Shown here one piece after another: positions 1 through 15,000 of a stretch of DNA of 64,000 bases. The translations under genes and the position numbers were made by a program. Positions within the stretch are counted from its first letter, which is position 1. The number at the start of each line of letters is the position of its first letter. Below the pieces are notes generated by a model, which was given only the letters and a program-made list of their open reading frames with translations, searched no databases and had not been told where the DNA came from. This stretch comes from Climacteris rufus (taxonomy: Eukaryota > Chordata > Aves > Passeriformes > Climacteridae). Location: NCBI GenBank assembly GCA_013398175.1, contig VZRZ01000595.1:232454-296453 (forward strand), in the 5' to 3' direction.

Positions 1-3000
1 ATCACAGGACCTAGTCTGTTACTGTTGATACCACACCAATAACATCCATGTCATAAATTGCAAAAACTGCAGTTAAATATTTTAGTAGACACTTTATACT
101 TATTTGTGCTTACTGTATGATTTTTCTCTTGTCTAAAGTTTCCTCGACACCCATATTACTCCAAACCCGCCTTTGCTAATGCAGTGCAATTCCCCTGACA
201 TGGTAGAAAATAAGCCTGATCAATAACCTTGGTAGCCTGTGGTGGACACAGGGCTGTGGCAAAGGGAGTGTGGCAAGAATAGATTTGGTGGGAATATGCC
301 CATGTATAACACTGTCCAGTATGTCACAGGCTTTAGAGTGTAGCTATTGATAGGGATTCATTGCTGCAGCCCCTAATGTGCTTTAATAGCCCTTGTCCTA
401 TCAAAGAACCGTTAGAAACACCTTTTGGGGGAACCTTGAAGCTTTCCTTCCTTGCTCTCAGAATATTGAGCTGTACCAGTCTGAGTTTAATGCAGCTAAG
501 AATTTGGTTCTGCATACAATATTTTTTCACTTTCATATATCAACCAATTGCAAAATACTCAGTAAATTCCCTCAGTTGTAACAGAACCTTAATAGTAATT
601 ATAATAGTACTCTTAATGTACAGCAAATTAATGCCAAGAGCAGAACCCTGTTTGCATGTGATATTTAAAATGAGCTGAATGCATGGACTTGCTTTTGCTG
701 GTTTACAGTTCCATTTCAACTACTGCAATTGCACTGTACCTGTCAGAAGTGTGAAGAATCCCTAGTTAGGTGCTAAAGTGGTCTAACTTAGAGAAAATAC
801 ATGCAAATACAGTCACCCATGTTTGGAAAGGTTTAGTTGCAAGCAACATAAGACATAGTGTGATTAAGCTGTCCAATGTATAGTGTAATTAATATGTAGG
901 AAAGTGAAATTTTATTTTGAATATTTAACAATAACCATCTGAATAATGAATTTTGACAAACTCTGTCAGAGTTCACAACACAGTATGACCTGGAAAACCA
1001 AATAATGCATATTTAAATCATATTAGAGAGGTATTTTAGCCAAAATATTGTAATGCATTGTTTTTTATATATAACATTTAGATTTTAACATAGCCCTTAT
1101 TGCAAGTATTCTAAAGATTTTTTAAATTAAGATTTCCAGTGAAAAGTTGGGGGGAAAAAAACCAAAGAAGTATGCATGTTCACTAAAATGATCTATTTCT
1201 GATATAGCTGAAAATCTGTTTTACCGGGTTCTTGCTGTTTTTTTTCCGTAATGTGTCATTTTTCAGTTGCTTAGTGCATGTCACTTTTCAGTGCTGTGTT
1301 AGTTATATTTTAGAAAGCTACAGGTAAAAGAGATTATATATTTTTTTATAGCCACTGCTCAAAGGGGAAGATTTTGTTTACTGCTAAATAGCAATGGTAA
1401 GATAACTACAGGTGCATGGCACAGAGAGAATTCCTTTTCCATCATATTTTTAGAATAGAATAATGTTGTTTTCTCTTGGATGCCATCAGGGAATGAAACA
1501 TTATATCCCAAAAGTAGATTTTTTTAAAATAAGTAGTATGAGTATGATCTACTACACATCATAAAATTCTCTTTTTATTTCATTTTTTTGCATTAGTGTG
1601 GCTAGCTGGATTATTTCCCCAGATAAAGTGACCATCTATGTTGTCCTGTATAGATTCCTAGTACTCTGCTGATTAATACTTTCTTGTAACTTTTGGACTC
1701 AGATAATTTACTTCGTAGGTTCACTTTCCCTTCTCTTTTGAAAAAGTCAGTAGTCAATAAAAAAAATAGTGATGGTTGCACACTAATTTTAATAATGCTG
1801 CCAGCATCCTTGTATACTCTCAACTATGACAGAAGTTCTCCCAAATCTTCTCTCATATTTTAAATCATTCCTGTAACAATCATGCATTTTTTTAGAAATA
1901 ATAATCCTCTTGTGTGTTTTTTGTTATACCTTGTGACATTCCACTTCATTTGTAGAGTTTGTAGGACATAAAATGAAGAAGCCTAGATTACAATGTCATT
2001 GGAACAGTGACTGTGCTCACTACTGTGCTGTATTTAGGGAACAAAACAATCCTGGTAAGAACTTCGAAATTTGTTGTTGCGTGGCTCTATATACTCTATG
2101 GCAAGTCAGAAGTCACCTTCTGAATGCTTTCAGGGTATCTGTCATAACTACAATGGAGACTTCAAAAAAAATGGTCTTCAATATTTTGAGCTCTGTTGCA
2201 ATGCAAACTACAAAACCTTTCCTTGGATGTATGCTCCTGTGACAAATGTTCCTTGGGGTCAAGCAAAAGCCTAAATGTAAAGCAGTTGATGTGACTGAGT
2301 AGGAAGCAGTCACCACACAGGGAGGTCAAGCAGATATTTCATTGCTAGGAGTTTTTCTTTAACTCAATCTTTTTTGGGGTGGAGAGGGACAAAGACCTTT
2401 ATCCCTTGTACAAGTCAACAAACTTTCATCTTTATGAATTTAAATATTCAGTATTGGTGAAAGAAGAAAATTACATAATGAGATTCCTTTAATACCAGGT
2501 CTTGGGCACTTAAGTACTTACACTCAAGACTGATGCTTGCAATGAGTGGGAGTTTTTTTCCAACTGCCAATCAGTTCTACACCAAGGAGAAGAAGGGAGC
2601 TCCCAGCCACCAGTCCTGGCAGAACCAAGGTTTTCCCTTTAAAACAGTGAGTAGCTCCATGATCTCAGCCCTTCCAAATTCAGAAGTAAGCAGAGATGCT
2701 GTCTCTGTCAGACGCAGATCTTGAAGGATCTGTGAAATGAAGCCTCGCTGAGCTCCTACACAGTGCTTAATTCAGCAGGAGCTGGGAGCTTCTTACTGCA
2801 AGCCTTAACAGAGCTGAGAAGAAAGATCCTGTGTGTAACACCAGGTCTATGAAGCCTCAGACTAGACTTCTGCAAGGTTCTGATTTCAACAGAACTTTTG
2901 TGTCCTTGTGTCTCGCTGTAAGAATTAAATTTACCTCTCTGTTGGACAACTGCTTCTCAGGCTGCATGGGCTCAATAAGGAATAGGCATCCCTGCTTGGC

Positions 3001-5945
3001 CTAGAAGCTGATAAGCTATGACTTGTTTTCCATTTTTGTGATACATGAGCTCCTGTTTAGACCCACACTCTTGTCTTTCATCCAACTCTTTAAACCAGCT
3101 AGTACTGGTGTGTATTGGAATCAGCAGATGAGGAGTTCTAAATAACAAAAATCAGAAATAAACCTGAATAGGTGTTTTAGACCCTGATCTGGATAAGAAT
3201 TTTCCCAAATTTTGGAGACATATTGATCTTGTAAGCTACCTGAAACCAGCAGCTGTGGCAAGGAAGCTAAAGCTATCAGCTCTCTGCTGGGGTTCTGTTT
3301 GGGAGAGCACAGGAAAGCTGTTTTATTATTAGGTGTGAGACTAGTCCCAAAACGGGAAAAATTAGGTAACAGCCAACAGAATAATGATCTAACAATAGTT
3401 CAACCCTTCATTGTGAAGCAACAGGAAATTGATACTGAAGCATCACTGACTATCATAGGATACCACCTCCTATCAGAGATTGCATGGTTGCCCTTAGACC
3501 AAAAATTACCTAGTCATAACACAGCCTTCTGAATCTTAACAGAAATGAATGAATTAAAGCAAAATTGTGTCAGATTGGAGGAAGACATTGTGACTCAGAC
3601 ACGTGTTCGTTTTATGGCACATTATCTTGTCTTTGTAAGATGGGATAAATGGTTAGATGTCTGTAAACTTAAAATAATTTCTTTGGCATGCATACTTTGG
3701 ACATGCATCTCACAAGAGGTAAGTAAGAATTCTTAGAGACTTATTGTGCATGGAAGAGCTTGGTGAAAATGGAAAATGCAGTAATTTGCATTAATTACTT
3801 GTTGGACTGTTGTAATATTGATTGCATGATTTGCCTCTTACATGCTTGCACTGCTGTAATGATCTGAATTTAGTGCTGCATTTGTTAATATTAGACACAA
3901 ATTTATCCTGACAGCTTTATAGACAGACACAGAAGTATTTAGTCTTGCAAAATATAGTCATGCTCTTGAAATATTTCCCATAGCTGCAGTACATTCCAGG
4001 CTGCATACAGGAGTATCTTCGTCCTGTCTCACCTACTCAGCTGTGGTCTCATTTGATGCAGTTCCTCTTCTTAATCTGATTATTGTGCAAGAAGTGTAAA
4101 TTTATACTGAATGATCACTTATTGATTGTTTACTCATTGAGAATACTTCTCTTCATGTACTGTTCATTTTTTTCTGATTGGTGTAAACTGAGTTTAACAC
4201 AGAGCAAATTTTTAGCAGTTTATTGCCAACCACTAAGACAATTTTGAAGGTGAATAAATTTATCTTGTTTCATAAGTGAAATAATATATCAGAAAAGAAA
4301 AAAAAAAACAAAAACACAGCAAAAACCAAACAATAAATGCCAACTCTTTTCAGGCCCAAGATCGCTTGGTTTCAACCTGAAAAATTATTTTCAGACCTCC
4401 TGACCTTCTTGATCATCTACAGAACAGGTGTTCGTGATATAAAACATTGTTTGCTGTAAAACTTGTTTTTCCTTTAATTCTCTCAGACTTCTAAAGGCAA
4501 ACACACAGATGGCAAGAACTGGGATGATAATAAGTTGGGGGGAGGAGGTTAAATTTCATGTAGAAGCATAAATCAGAATGTATTATGCCTACAGTTATCA
4601 ACTGCAGTTCCAGTGCAGCTCAGTTTATGTAACAAAATACTGTCAAATAGGAGGAAGAAGCCTGCAAATGAAAGCAATGAAAATGCACGAAGAAGTCTTA
4701 AAATAACAGTAGTATCTAGCTTTGTGCACCCACTTCTTACTACACTAATCCAGCATCTCTTTTGTCTCCGTATTAATCATCATATGAGTTTCATGGTGTA
4801 TTGGAATAATTTTCTTTTTTTTTTTCCTCTGTATATGACTTTACTCTTTGCTATATTGAACAGTCAACCTACAGAATAAGAACCATATTTAGGTAACTGT
4901 GAAACTTTTAATGAACAGAAAAGTTTTACTGTACATGAAGAATAGAATTTGGGGGAAAAGAAGTAATTCTCTTTTGAAAACTGCTTCTCTTTTCTACAAA
5001 AACATACACTTTGCTTACTGGGATTTTTTTAGCTACTAAACTGCCTAGCTGTGCTGAAATAAATAATTACATACTTGTAAAACTTCAGGTACAACCCTCC
5101 ATGTCTCTTAACATCACCAGTTCATTGTTGTACAGTTTGCACCATCTCCTGAGATGTTTGGGTTTGCCAGCTCTGTGGAGTCTTTATGCAGGAAAACAGA
5201 AAGGTATTCTCACAACTCTGTTCTAAAGGATGAAGAATTTTCCTGTCTGCTCCATAAACGGTACAAGATGAGAATTTCCTGTGATAGTTAATCGAAAGCA
5301 AGGGAGGAAAAATGCAAACTCCTTTTGATATATGCAGCACACACCAATATTTTTCATGCTGAAGGATATTTGCAAGAAAGGAAGTATACATGAAAAACTT
5401 ACAAGCTGGTTAGGGAAAGGGGAAGGGAAAAGCATTTTTTAAAACAAAAGGCTCGGTATTTTTACCTGGATGTTTTCAGCTGTCTGCATTACAGGTTTAG
5501 TATGCCTGGCCATGCGTTATATGACTATTAAGCATGTAAATTGAAAGATTTTTTTAGGTTTTTTTCTTGTGTTCAAATCCATAAGCATACTATGTTCCTT
5601 ACAGCACTCCTTAGATTTTCCAAATTGCCTATCTAATTTAGTATTTTGTATTGGTTAGTCCATAATGGACAACATTAATTATTTCCTCTTTTTGTGAGCT
5701 AAGCCTATCAATTTTAGTCTTTGTGTTTTATATTAAACTGTCCCATTACTAAGTCCTAAGCAATAATGTCTTTCCTATTCCCTAGCTGTGATTTGCATTT
5801 TTTCCTCACCCTACACTTTTGGAGTATTCTACATGAAATTAGTGCTACCTCCCACAGAAGCGTATGTGTGCCATATAACTTGTAACTTAAACACATGTCT
5901 TAAATGTTTAGCAGGAAGAAATGAGCTTTGTTGTTCTTCCCCCAG
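1..5945 (+). other. LAMA2: LAMA2 intron upstream of w1 (5'-truncated by window)
   Basis: This is AT-rich non-coding sequence. I searched all frames for a cysteine-rich laminin EGF exon, which is what should precede the coiled coil, and found none with splice sites. The open frames of 60-105 codons here (for example 361-678 and 1973-2242) resemble nothing in laminin and have no supporting signals. Short homopolymer tracts occur around 4290-4310 and 4810-4825. The 3' end is a normal acceptor, a pyrimidine-rich stretch ending cccag at 5941-5945. The upstream exon must end in phase 1, because w1 begins with the last two bases of an Ala codon. Confidence 0.75.
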
Positions 5946-6088
5946 CTTGTGATGATGAATGCACAGGACTCCTTCTCAATGACTTGGATCGACTAAACCA
6001 GATGATCCTGAGTGTTAACCTTAGTGGTCCACTGCCTGCTCCATATAAAATGTTACATGGTTTTGAGAACATGACACAGGAATTAAAG
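5946..6088 (+). CDS. LAMA2: LAMA2 exon w1: start of coiled-coil domain
   Basis: The exon is 143 nt, starting with CT (the last two bases of an Ala codon) and ending in phase 0 at ELK before gtatgt. It begins CDDEC, the closely spaced cysteines at the head of the laminin rod that form interchain disulfides with beta and gamma chains. It then continues with the helical sequence LLLNDLDRLNQM. Two N-glycosylation sequons are visible (NLS and NMT). The end, PYKMLHGFENMTQELK, is almost identical to mammalian alpha-2. The acceptor is cccag at 5945. Confidence 0.95.
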
Positions 6089-9000
6089 GTATGTTGTCAG
6101 TATTCACATACATAAATAACAGGGCTTCAATACAACTGTACTTGGCTCTGTTCAACCATGCAGTTGTAAGTAGGTTCAGGGAAGAAGAAAAATTCAGGAT
6201 TTAATTACTTCAGGCTTGCTTTGGTTGATAAGTAAGTATTACAGTTATTTGTTTTTACTTTAACAAATAAATCTTGCAGCAGTAATTTCTGTACATATGT
6301 GCAAGGAATTATACTGCAGGCATAGAAAAGTGATGTTGCATACATATAAAATGGTTTTCATGCTGATGGTCTATAAAGTGGTTATGTATTTTATTTCCTG
6401 TATGTTCCCTACCATACTTACAAGTTCTCCACTAAACTATGTAAAGTTGTCAAGATTCCTGGGGAAAACCTGTTGGGTGAATGTGACATGAGACAATCAC
6501 AAAAGGGATTGCATATTGTAATGAAGAGGAAGGTTTTGATGCTTCTTCTCTACAATATTTGGTAGAACCGATATCCATTTTTGTGGATTTTTCACTCTCC
6601 TATCTCTTTCCCAATAGCATTTGCTTTCACCTCAGCGAGCACCAGAGAGATTTCTTCAGCTAGCACGAGAAAATCTGGATACCCTGGTGACAGAAATGGA
6701 TGAACTACTGACAAGAGTATGTCTGTGATCACAATGAGTTCTATGGGTTTGGTTAAGGCTGGCACAATGACAGAAATCTTCTGAATATGAATTAAACATG
6801 AATGAATAGATGAATTGTAAGATGTTTCTCAGTGTCAGTGTTTGAAATGGCAGCAAGTCATCTAACAATCTCTCTTTTTGGCCAATATATTGACATATTT
6901 TTTCTGCAAAACTTCCTAATAATGTATGAAAGCTTATTCTTGTCCATACAGAGCACCCAAGAATGAGCATATCTGGAAAAGCTGACACTAAAGAGGTGTG
7001 TTAGTTTAAATATATGTATTCTAGATTTCATTTATGAGGATAGTGAGGATATTTAGAGCCTTCTGGATTTCAATAGATGTTCTATGTACTCTTTTTATTA
7101 CAAAAGTTTTATTTCAATATAGACCTTATTTTGGTCAATGTCTAAGAAACTAATATAAATTGTGCCACCTAGTGGAGAAACAATAGGGAAATGAACCAGC
7201 TTGAATATAACTAAAGTTGTCCAAAGTACATTGGTGTGAAGGGCTACCAAAAGCCATGGTTGTAAATTGAAAGAACCAAATAAGAAAAATGTAGAGTACT
7301 GGTCAATATACACCTCAGAGAACCACACAGACTCTGTACAGTTTTAGCATAATGTCTGTAAATATTACATGGCTTACAGAACTAAAATTCTCAGATAAAC
7401 AGATTTCTTTGTGTGGATGTTATTGCATTTTGAAATGAGTAGGGGGTAAGAAAGCATCTGCAGTGTGTTTGCATGTGTAGGCCTGTATGTGTGTGCCTGT
7501 ACACCGACATGCATGTGCATGCACAAGTGTTTGTACATACTGGCATTTTGAGAAAGCTTGCTTTTCCACTTCTGTTTGATCTTTTATTTTTTCTGTCAGA
7601 AATAATTGTGGTAGTTTTAAATTTAGCTGGAATTTTAACTCATATCAGCTCTATAAGCAGAGAAGATTATATTTCTTCTATTAAGATTTCTCAACCTTGG
7701 GCTAAGAAAATTTTTTCCCCATGTAATGTTGATCTTTGTAGTATCCTTTTCCAATTGTCCCCATAGATATGACCTAAAATATTGCAAATTCTGACCTTCT
7801 GTAGACTACTCTTGGAGGGAAATACATATTGAAAGTGTGACCTTAGGGGAGTTATTGTGGTGGCCACATTATCACCACTCCCTTGCTGCTGGTTTTCGTT
7901 GTTGCAAAGACTAAGTATGCATATGAATTACAGTTATCGTTACAGAGAGTTTTTAACTGGATTGGAGTAGTTTGTTTTGTTGTTTTTTCTTTTTTAATTT
8001 GGGGACTGGCAACTGGTGGCAGGTTCCACCTTTCTCTTTCTATGTTTGTAAACAGGAATAGTGTTCCAAAAAGAAGCTTAAGCCCTGATGTAGTGTGTCC
8101 AAGTCTCATTTCTAAATTAAGATACAGCTGATAACTACATAATGGCTAGTGCTTGGAGTACATAGTACCACCGTAAATACCAGTTTTTCCAATATCTGAT
8201 TTGCAGGCTCACTGTATTTTTAAAGTGAAATCAGTAGTGATGAAGAAAAAGACTGATGAGAATTAGTGCGGAGTCTGTTTCCACAAAAATAAATTCTAAC
8301 TGCTTTAAGATAAAATACAGAAGACAACAGTATTTAGCCACTACAAAACCTTTGGGGATTTTGCTTCTTTGTGGTCTCTTTTAAACCAATGATCTCTTAC
8401 TTCAGTGCAGCACTCCTTTTCCTTCTTTTACATTATTCTTTACTTCATTTACTTTGCCATATAGAAGATCCTCATGTCTTTCTTGCATTAATTGCAATCA
8501 CATATTTGCATGCACATTCTCACACTTAACACCAGAGGCAGACCTCAGACTCTTCAGTTCCTTTCAGTTCACTGCATTTCATCAAAAACTCCACTTCCCT
8601 TCTAATTAGATCTTCTAATCAGAGCCTTCAAGAAAGACAGGGATCAGAATCACTCATCTTGATTGAAATGCTGCTTTTGTCTTTGTAATCTTTAACATTT
8701 CTCCCAAAGCACTGAATTTCTCAAACTCAAAAATTTCTGGAAGTAGTAGCAGAGGCAACTTAGTTTGAAACAGCTGGAAACATTTGGAGGGAGAGCCAAG
8801 AACTTCCATCTGTACAGTGAGGTCTGTATTTACACCTCCTTCTGTGGTCTGCAGCTCACTAGCTGGGGAAATTACTATAGGGCATTCTCCAGATGATATC
8901 TAGAGGAGTTCCTTAAGGTTTGATGAAGACCTCAGACTAAATAAACATAGAAGCAAAACCAAAACAAAAATGTGTGCATAGTTCCTCATACTTGCTAATA

Positions 9001-12000
9001 GTTTGAATTGCTAAGTGGCTACTCCAGATTGGGACAAGGCCTTTCATGGAACCTCCATCACTAAGTATAATCTGTGAACAACACCAAAGCATGTTCACTG
9101 ATCTCAGATACTTTACTGGATTTCTGTGGTAAGGATCTCCTTTATGCCAAAAAGTCTTACTTGTGTCTAGACTCCTTGAAGACTGATTCCAAACCCTTTG
9201 CTCTGGATCCACTCTGCCTGACCGTTATTGCTCACACAGAATTTATTGTGCCTGTTTAAACTGTTAGAAGATGCTGGAAACTAACCTTATAGAAATGGTG
9301 AACTGTAGTAAATTGAATATCTAGAAAATTAGTTGGACCTTTTTAACAAATGAAAACATTTAATTAGCCACAGAATGGCCAGCTACAGTATGAAGGATGT
9401 TTGCCATTTAAGTTGGTTTACAGAGTTAAAGCTAGACCAGATAATGAAGTAAAATCTTATTTTCCAGCAAAGCAAATTCTGTCAAAATGCAGAAAACCTT
9501 CAGTGGACCTGAATGGGATTTTAGTACTAAAGAGAACTGTTGCTGAAAGGAAATGAAAATTGTTCAGTGACAGATGAATTTGCACAAAAATGTAGTACAT
9601 GCTATTCAGCCATAAATAGAGAGGTTAAAGTGGCCAACTTGAATTAGCATGAATGTGGGAAAAGTAATCAAAACTAAGAAAGGTATAGGTAAGTTATAAA
9701 ACACCATTTGTAATGAAGGACTTAGAAATATTATAGAAGATAATAAAACTGAATGTGAATATTCCAAGCAAATAAAACTCAAAGAATAAAAGGCTGCTTG
9801 TGGAGGGTTTGACAATAAATAATAAGGTATTCTCAATTGTGTGAGGAATTAAACAACATCAGAAATGCCAAGAAGGGTTAGCGCAGTGGTCCATCAAGAC
9901 CATTTGGAACTTTTTCCTTTTTTCTATCCCAGTTGCCTCTTACAGCTCACCGTAACAATATTTTAGTTCTGTATCCAGGCAGGTAAAAAAGGTTTGTATA
10001 AGTTAGAGGAAGTAATCAATAGTATGATTAAAGATGTGTCAGTGTGAAAAGACATGTTCTTGTACTGATAGAGTGATGGAATAAAGCAAGCTCCCCCCAG
10101 TCTGTGTGGGTTCTTAATTTTTCCTGTATAATTCTATTTACCTGAACTATTTTCATATTAATTATTTTTAATTAAATATTTTCATATTCATTACTTTCAG
10201 TGTAAATTACTTTCAGTGTAACTAGTCTGAAGTAGCCCAAAACTGTTAGTGGGATGATAATACCAGAGATTTCATTTCAGAAACCCAGCTGTCCTGATGT
10301 ATCTTGAGGGCTTCCATCTAGAAGCTAATCAAGCAAAAATAAATGTGCTTAAGTGCTACTATTTCTCTTTGACTGTTATTGAAAAGTGTGGGAGATTTTT
10401 GTAGCTGAGAAACAGTTTATGTAGTTCAAGTCAGGGGAAACCTAAGCTCATTTTGAATTATTGACCTTCTAGCCATTTCACAGAGACTGGAAAGTTCATA
10501 ATGCCCTACTTTGAGACATTTATTGGGAATGAAGTCCCAACAGAAAAAAGCTAGTGTTTTGTTTGTTGGGTGTTTTTTTTTTTTTTGTTTTGCTTTACAG
10601 TACTGCTCAACAAGCTTTGTGTCTTGAAATGTTCAGCTTCTTTTTAATAAAAATGGGTCCATTTGGTAAACAGGGACATCAAGAGCTAAGTAGAATGTCC
10701 TAAAATGATTCCTTTCTTCAGCATGTTTTTCAGGTCTGCAGCAAATATCTGTCTTCCTGCTGCTGCTGTGATTCAATACAATTATAAAGCATTTAGTAAC
10801 ACACAGCTACAATTTTACTGAGCACCCCAATACGTTATAAACTAGCAGCTTTAAACATTAGAGCTGAAAAAAACTACTCTTTTTTCTCTCTTTCTTGGTC
10901 TAATTACTGTATTGATTTAAAGTTCGTCTTGCTTGTTGACATGAACTGTCTCTTTGAGAACACCTCCAGGGAAGAAGCAAAGAGGTCATGATACCTGCTG
11001 CACTTTGTAAATTGAAAAGTACACAATTGTAAATCTATGGAAAGTATTCCCTGATGAATCCATTAAAAGATTCCAAACAACATTTCTGTAAGCAAAAATA
11101 TTATTATGCAGTGGATAATTTCATCCTGTCTCCATTGGTGTGCTGCTTCACACACGTAGGGTTTCTAAGAACCTAAAATAAAGCCTTCCAATTTGCATTT
11201 AAAGGAAAAGGTAATAAAATTTAATTGTGTACTTGAACAGAGCATTTCATTTCCCGTGCATCTGATCAATAATTCATTGATTGCCTCTGGCCTGAGGAAG
11301 GTTTTGTACATAGATTCAGCCAGTAGGAATATAACATAGTGCAGCCTTGTCCTGTTCATTAATTATATTTTTCCTGAATTTGTATCAACAGGCTACCAAG
11401 GTGACAGCAGATGGTGAGCAGACCAGGCAGGATGCCGAGAGGACTAATGACAGAGCAAAATCTCTTGGACAGTTTGTCAAAGGCATTCTCCAAGCTGCTG
11501 AAGGTATTGGATAAAGAAAAATACTTGAGTTGTTTCTCAAGAAAACTGGAGGATGGTAGGGAAGAGGGTCTGAGAGACAGTGAGGAAGATTTTAGTCACT
11601 GAGAAATGTCGTGTTTAAAAGTTGACTGAAGAAAAGGCAGTAAAAAATCTTCAGTTTTTAAAAAAATTATGTATGCAGTTTATATAAACAGTGTATTGGT
11701 AATTATGAAGAAAGACTAGCAGAAAACTGAGCGTATTCCTTCAGGATTTTTGCAGTTATCTGAAGAGCTGGTATGGCACAGTTACAAACAGGGCTTAGCT
11801 TTTGTTTATTTTCAAAGCTGTAAAAAATATGTATTGATAAAAAAGTTTGATGTAATTTTAACACTTGGTACATTAACACTTCATCTTAATTCCCCAACTT
11901 TACTTCAAAAATGCAGTACTACTTGCTGTTAATGAACATCTGCTGCTTGGAATTTGTGACTCCTAACCCTACCTAAGCATGGAGCCAAGCCAGCTCTCTC

Positions 12001-15000
12001 TCTTCCAGAGACTGATTCACTGCACTTACACTGCAGTAAATATTTATGAGGAAAAGTATTTTAGATGGCTTTGAGAACCAAGACCTGTATATTGCACAAA
12101 GCTATTAAATAAGAGAATGGCTGAAAAGTATTAAAATAATCGACAATTACAGGCAGGGTTTTTACTTGAAAAATACTTACCAAATCTTTCCTCCCTGAAA
12201 TTTTCACTGCAGTACTGATTTTAGTAGCTATGCTTCTGAAGGTCCATTTCATTCAAAGGGAAAGCTTCCACATTTTTTATTGCTTTTCATGTAACACATC
12301 CCTGTACATGCCCTAGAGCTGAACTGAACTGCAGTTTAGGATATCTTTAGGACTTGTAACTTTGACATGAAAAAATTGTGGGAAAAGCAACAAGAAAAGT
12401 AAGCAAGTTTTTGAGAATTTTTTTAAACAAAAGACCAGTTTTCTCATATTTCAAGATGAATTTGGGATGACAAGAAAAACCATTTCTTGGACTCTACAAA
12501 GTTTAGGCCCTGTGTTTGTAACCCAACTAAAATTTTCCTCAAGCAGGTTTAGCAGTAAGAAATAAAGAACTGAAAGTATTGAGGGGATGAAATAAATTTA
12601 TGCAATATCTTAGAAGTAAACAAAGACTTTAATACCAATGTGTTTGCCTAATGGCCAATTTACATGAAATACAAGAGCACAGGATTGAGAGATACCTTCT
12701 GGCGTAAGGGATCCACTCCCCTACTATCAAAAACTTTCTAAACTTCATCTTCAAAGTAGTTTCCACAAATACACACAATCTGGATAGGAGGAAATTTCAG
12801 TATTCTTCTAATTACAATTGCTCACATTTTTAGCAAAAAATAATAATGTTTAATTTATCATCACATGTTCTTTAGTTCAAATAGATTTTTCTTCCTCTCT
12901 CTAGTACTTCTCCTTCTTACCTACCCCCAAATATGTTTGCAGAGAGGAATCATATTCCACTTTAGCCCCTTGTTTTCTAGACTGAAAGACATAAAAGAGT
13001 ATTCTCCCAAATCTCCTATTCACCTTCATGTAATTTCCCTTCCTCTGTTGAAAATTAGGTCCATGTTTCCTGACCACAAGTAAAAAGCATGAAATAAAGT
13101 TTCTTCAGTGTCTTGCTCTTCAGAAGGAGTAAAACTTGCCTAAGTCATCTATCCTAATAATGTCCCAATACCTTTTTTTTACAGCTGGTTGCCATGGATG
13201 ATTCATAACACAGATATGTTCAACTCATTCATACTTTTTATCCAACTGACAAAGCTCATTATTGAAAGTGACAAGCTTGTAGTGATTTGTTCTAATGACC
13301 ATACTCTGACCACTGATTCACTTCTACTGAACTGATTGTTGACTTTCTGGTATTCTGGGTACTTGTAACTAGCTTTCCTTCTTTTATTATGGAATTTAGA
13401 ATTAGAAATTTCATTATATTAGAATTGTCTTCATAATTTGCTCTAAACCTATGCAATGTGTAGATTAAATAGTCATTCATTTGAGGTTTAAAAGACTTAT
13501 TTTAATTTGTTCAATTATAGATTTAATTTAAAATCTTCAGAAGTACCCATGTGACCAGGAACAGTGCTATTTTGGAGAAATCAGTTACTTGGGAGCTCTG
13601 TACCTATGGAAAGGCAGCAGTACTTTTTAAAATTGAAGATGGGACTGATTGTCATAAATTACCTAGTTGCTTCTGAAAGTGTATATTCTAAGGTGTTATG
13701 GTGTGCTATGGCAGAAATATTTTAGTCAGTCCTTGAATAAATTGTCCTGTGAACAGCTTTATCAATTAGGAATAATTCCTCTGTTCCAATCACATAGTAC
13801 ATTTACAGTATACCTTCATATATTCCAACCTTCAAAACCTTCTTTTCTGTTTCTGGGTATCTGCTGCTAAACACATGAGCAGGTTTAGACATCTGTGGGT
13901 GTCTTTCACTCCCCTCTGCTTCATTTTCCAAAATTTCAAAGTTGTTTATTCTTCCTAGCACTGTTAAGTCTGAATGCTAAAAGTGGCATATTTTGAAGTT
14001 ACCCAAAAGAAATTTAAGTCTAATTTTCATTGCTCATACTGCCTGCTCCTTAATTCTATGAGCAATATAGCAGGTTATCTTCTACTTGTTTTGAAGGTTC
14101 AGTGCAAATTTTTTCTTTCAGGAGGAGGAGGAGGAGGAGGAGCAATATATTTCTTATACTGGATATAAAGGCTTCTTTAATTATTGTGTTTAAAAGTGAA
14201 GTATAATAAAAGGTTTGATGAAACATATATTAGTTTCTTATTTGTTACTGATAATTGGATTAACCACAGCAGGAATAACCAGTGCAAACTGCATTCCACT
14301 TGCTGACGGAGTTGATGGGCAGATGCTTAAAGCCTTTCTGTTATTTTAAATTACCTGCTTCTTATATAAATATATTTTGGTCCCCTGCAGCTGCAAATGA
14401 AGATGCCATAAAACTGAATGAGACACTGAGAACTCAAGATGAGACTTTGGAGAAGAGTCTTCCAGAACTGCAGAGTGAGGCTGAAAGAATGATCATAGAG
14501 ATGAGGAATAGAGAGCTCAATATGCAAGAAAGAATAGCTCAAGATGAATTAAAGTGAGTAGAGAGACCCCAGTCTTCAACTTCCTAATGACAATATTTGA
14601 CTTTTGTAAATGTGATTGTCATGTTTTCCAATCAAGTTTTCAAGCTGAGATTTACAGAAATGTGAAAGAAAGCAAAGTCTAATACTTCATATCAATTAAT
14701 GTAACATTTGCATTTTTGGAAATGCTTACATATGTGGAAAGCAATCCCTAAGAAATTACTTCTCTGCTCCATGGGTACTAGCAACATTTCTAATTGAATT
14801 CTAATTTTTCTCAGTTGTTTTTTTTTTTTTTCTTCTGCTTCAGACTTGATGTATGGCTTTTGTACTAAAAATCTCACCTAGAAGCTTAGAGAATTTTTTC
14901 TGGAAAACTAGTTGGTCTAATAAAAATATCTCTCTGCAAAGTTTGTTCAATAGTGTAGACATTCAAAAGGATGTATTTTGCCATGTTTAGAATAGTGCAG

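Larger units (their letters stand above)
6717..11391 (+). other. LAMA2: LAMA2 intron 2 (4.7 kb)
   Basis: AT-rich intron. It contains an alternating purine/pyrimidine TG-rich stretch (about 7467-7545), a poly-T run near 10569-10585 and a perfect 16-bp tandem duplication at 10190-10221. No LINE or LTR is recognisable. Open frames here (for example 6656-6988 minus, 7852-8131 both strands) have no family resemblance. Confidence 0.85.

Noticed and set aside
1973..2242. Cysteine-containing frame as a possible laminin EGF exon
   Set aside because: Cysteine spacing does not follow the laminin EGF pattern and the frame has no matching phase with w1.
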